5,292 bases of DNA, taken from NCBI GenBank assembly GCA_018814635.1, contig JAHIYV010000127.1, positions 1 to 5,292 on the forward strand, read 5' to 3'. Below, one piece after another: positions 3,642 through 5,292 of this stretch; position 1 is the first letter of the stretch, and every line of letters begins with the position of its first letter. A program made the position numbers and the translations under genes. A model generated the notes under the pieces. It had not been told where the DNA came from and made no database searches. It saw only the letters and a list, made by a program, of their open reading frames with translations. The stretch comes from Patescibacteria group bacterium. Lineage in GTDB: Bacteria > Patescibacteriota > Minisyncoccia > Phycocordibacterales > JAGLOS01.

Positions 3642-5009
3642 ATGTTAAAAATTTATAACACTTTAACTCGCAGAAAAGAAATATTTAAGCCGATTAAAAA
3701 AAATAAGGTTCGGTTTTACCAATGCGGACCGACTGTTTATTGGACGCAACACATTGGTAACCTTCGCGCTATGACAATGGCTGATTTTATCACGCGATCT
3801 TTAAGATATTTAGATTTTGATGTGAAATTTGTTTGCAATTACACAGATGTTGGACACCTCACAGGAGACGATGACACGGGTGAAGACAAAATGGAAAAAG
3901 GCGTCAAAAGAGAGGGTTTAACTCCGCGCGAAATTGCTGATAAATATATTAAAATTTTTGAAAATGATACTAAGCATTTGAATATTATAGAGCCAGATGT
4001 TAAACCGCGTGTTACAGAGCACATTCAAGAAATTATTGATATGACGCAAATTTTGTTTGATAAAGGTTTTACTTATCAGACTGAGCTAGCTATTTATTTT
4101 GATATTTCAAAAGCAAAAGATTATACAAAACTATCCAGACAAGATCTGTCAAAACAAAAATATGGTTCAGGAAGGGGAGAAATCAGTGACCCAAACAAGC
4201 AACACCCATCAGATTTTGCTTTGTGGTTTTTTAAGGTGGGTAAGCATAAAAACGCGCTACAAACATGGAAATCGCCGTGGGGTGTCGGTTTTCCTGGTTG
4301 GCATATTGAATGTTCTGTAATGGCAAAAAAACATTTGGGTAACTCGTTGGATATTCATATGGGCGGAGTTGAGCATATTCCAATTCACCACACAAACGAG
4401 ATAGCGCAAAGTGAATCCGCAAACGGCGTTACTTTTGTAAATTATTGGATTCATAATGAACATCTGTTGGTAAATAATAAAAAAATGGCAAAATCAGAAG
4501 GCACAAGTTTTAGTCTGCAAGAAATTCAAGATAAAGGTTTTGATCCGCTAGCGTTAAGATATTTATTTTTACAAGCGCATTATCAATCAAAACAAAATTT
4601 TACATGGCAAGCAATGAAAGCCGCGCAAAAAGGATTAAAACGGTTACGAGAACAAATAAAAAACTTAGGTGTCGACACAACAGGAAAAATTAACCAAAGA
4701 TATAAAAATGACTTCATTGAAAAAATAAACAATAACTTTAATTTTCCTCAATCATTAGCTATTGCTCAAAAATTATTAAAATCAGATTTACCAGGTAAAG
4801 ACAAACTCGCAACAATTTTAGATTTTGATAAAGTTTTTGGACTTAAATTATCTGAACTGCAAATCCCAACAAAAATTCCGTGTGAAGTTGCTGATTTAAT
4901 TAAAAAACGCGAAATCGCGCGAGAAACAAAAAATTGGATTGAAGCTGACAACCTTCGTAAAAAAATCACAGAAGCTGGGTACGAAATTAAAGACACCAAG
5001 GCGTTGTGA
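3642..5009 (+). CDS. cysS: Cysteinyl-tRNA synthetase (CysRS)
   Basis: This class I synthetase charges tRNA-Cys with free cysteine in the cytosol. From ATG 3642 it has 455 residues, near the family's usual length. CGPTVYW begins at C28 and HIGN (37-40) is the HIGH signature. The zinc site that selects cysteine is intact: C28, C224 in WHIEC, H249 and E253 in HHTNEIAQSE, with the same spacing as in E. coli. KMAKS (281-285) is the KMSKS loop. The C-terminal helical and anticodon-binding region is short and ends DTKAL; many relatives continue with a GTxW-type tail, and the end here lies inside an inverted repeat. ATG 3642 was chosen because the open frame upstream runs through the tRNA and terminator. 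There is no Shine-Dalgarno. It is the last gene of the attenuated unit. Its presence beside SepRS/SepCysS gives two routes to Cys-tRNA. Confidence 0.97.
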   Translation: MLKIYNTLTRRKEIFKPIKKNKVRFYQCGPTVYWTQHIGNLRAMTMADFITRSLRYLDFDVKFVCNYTDVGHLTGDDDTGEDKMEKGVKREGLTPREIADKYIKIFENDTKHLNIIEPDVKPRVTEHIQEIIDMTQILFDKGFTYQTELAIYFDISKAKDYTKLSRQDLSKQKYGSGRGEISDPNKQHPSDFALWFFKVGKHKNALQTWKSPWGVGFPGWHIECSVMAKKHLGNSLDIHMGGVEHIPIHHTNEIAQSESANGVTFVNYWIHNEHLLVNNKKMAKSEGTSFSLQEIQDKGFDPLALRYLFLQAHYQSKQNFTWQAMKAAQKGLKRLREQIKNLGVDTTGKINQRYKNDFIEKINNNFNFPQSLAIAQKLLKSDLPGKDKLATILDFDKVFGLKLSELQIPTKIPCEVADLIKKREIARETKNWIEADNLRKKITEAGYEIKDTKAL

Positions 5010-5081
5010 CAAAATAACATATCCATTTTCCTCTCATCTTTACATTATTTTTTTCTGAAAAAATTTACGATACCAAGGTTT

Positions 5082-5113
5082 ACCCCTTACCTTTTTTTAA
5101 AAGGTTACGGGGT
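5082..5113. other. Hairpin within the inverted-repeat segment
   Basis: ACCCC (5082-5086) pairs with GGGGT (5109-5113), and inside it ACCTTTT (5089-5095) pairs with AAAAGGT (5099-5105) around a TTT loop, with a small internal loop (TT against TAC) between. No T-run follows on the plus strand, so this is not a standard terminator for cysS. Confidence 0.5.
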
Positions 5114-5125
5114 CGTGCCTCTTCC

Positions 5126-5169
5126 GTCGTTCCGCTTCGCTTCAATCCTCCTCGAGGAACGACCTTTTT
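5126..5169 (+). terminator. Possible cysS terminator
   Basis: GTCGTTCC (5126-5133) and GGAACGAC (5156-5163) are perfect complements with a 22-base loop, followed by CTTTTTC. The loop is long for an intrinsic terminator, but this is the first stem with a following T-run after the cysS stop. Confidence 0.5.
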
Positions 5170-5231
5170 CAATTTTTTTCAGAAAAATCCAGCATAAATC
5201 TGAGTAAAAATTGAACAAGTTATTTTGTCAC

Positions 5232-5271
5232 AACGCCTAAACCAACAACCTGATGGGCGTTCTGTTTTTTT
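5232..5271 (+). terminator. Intrinsic terminator using the right inverted-repeat arm
   Basis: AACGCCT (5232-5238) pairs with GGGCGTT (5255-5261, one G-U), loop of 16, then CTG and seven T (5265-5271). Its left arm is the end of the right 20-bp repeat, so pairing with the cysS-proximal copy at 4999-5018 would compete with it. The 283 bases after cysS contain no gene that I can recognise. TTGAACAAG occurs at 5211-5219 and again at 5275-5283. Confidence 0.55.
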
Positions 5272-5292
5272 GTGTTGAACAAGACGGGTAGA

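Larger units (their letters stand above)
4999..5238. repeat. 240-bp segment bounded by perfect 20-bp inverted repeats (MITE-like)
   Basis: The 20 bases at 4999-5018 are the exact reverse complement of 5219-5238. The left copy contains the last cysS codons and its TGA stop (5007-5009). Inside lies a second, less exact pair of T-rich/A-rich blocks, 5048-5065 and 5171-5188, each itself nearly palindromic. No open frame of note occurs inside. This fits a small non-autonomous element inserted in the end of cysS, or a large transcript hairpin. No clear target-site duplication is visible (ACCA at 4995-4998 and 5241-5244 is not adjacent to both ends), so the mobile origin is uncertain. Confidence 0.6.

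Noticed and set aside
1..5292. CRISPR array, phage genes or integrase
   Set aside because: No regularly spaced repeats and no such protein were seen; the only mobile-element signs are the RAYT fragment and the 20-bp inverted repeat.

Overview
The window is AT-rich bacterial DNA, most likely from a candidate-phyla-radiation (Patescibacteria/Parcubacteria-type) genome. Bacterial signs are sigma70-like promoters (TTGACA-17-TATTCT and TTGACA-16-TATTAT), a 12-nt Shine-Dalgarno matching the bacterial 16S tail, a bacterial-size CysRS, intrinsic terminators and a RAYT-type transposase. The Parcubacteria suggestion rests on gene content: from memory, SepRS/SepCysS, otherwise an archaeal system, has been reported in Candidatus Parcubacteria and Chloroflexi. 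UGA is used as a stop.

Layout. 1-161 (minus) is the start of a RAYT/Y1 transposase with its own promoter and a 25-bp inverted repeat. 290-3057 is a first transcription unit: promoter, tRNA-Cys(GCA) of ordinary shape, O-phosphoseryl-tRNA synthetase (SepRS), and Sep-tRNA:Cys-tRNA synthase (SepCysS). 3082-5009 is a second unit: promoter; a 22-codon leader peptide with a Cys-Cys-Ala-Cys run; mutually exclusive antiterminator and terminator; a tRNA with a GCA anticodon but a long (type II) variable arm; a five-codon leader peptide MCKCC with a near-perfect ribosome binding site; a strong terminator; a third tRNA-Cys(GCA) with odd D- and T-loops; and cysteinyl-tRNA synthetase (CysRS). 4999-5238 is bounded by a perfect 20-bp inverted repeat whose left copy contains the cysS stop codon.

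How it fits together. Almost everything here makes Cys-tRNA. Unit 1 encodes the two-step indirect route: phosphoserine is loaded on tRNA-Cys, then converted to Cys on the tRNA. Unit 2 encodes the direct route, free Cys plus CysRS. Unit 2 carries two successive Cys-codon leader peptides, each followed by a terminator. The simplest reading is tandem attenuation by the level of Cys-tRNA: shortage stalls ribosomes on Cys codons and lets transcription pass first into the type II tRNA and then into tRNA-Cys and cysS. The enzyme and tRNA identities are seen or strongly supported by motifs. The attenuation mechanism, the charging partner of each tRNA and the division of labour are inference. The tandem attenuators and the type II Cys tRNA are the best candidates for something undescribed.
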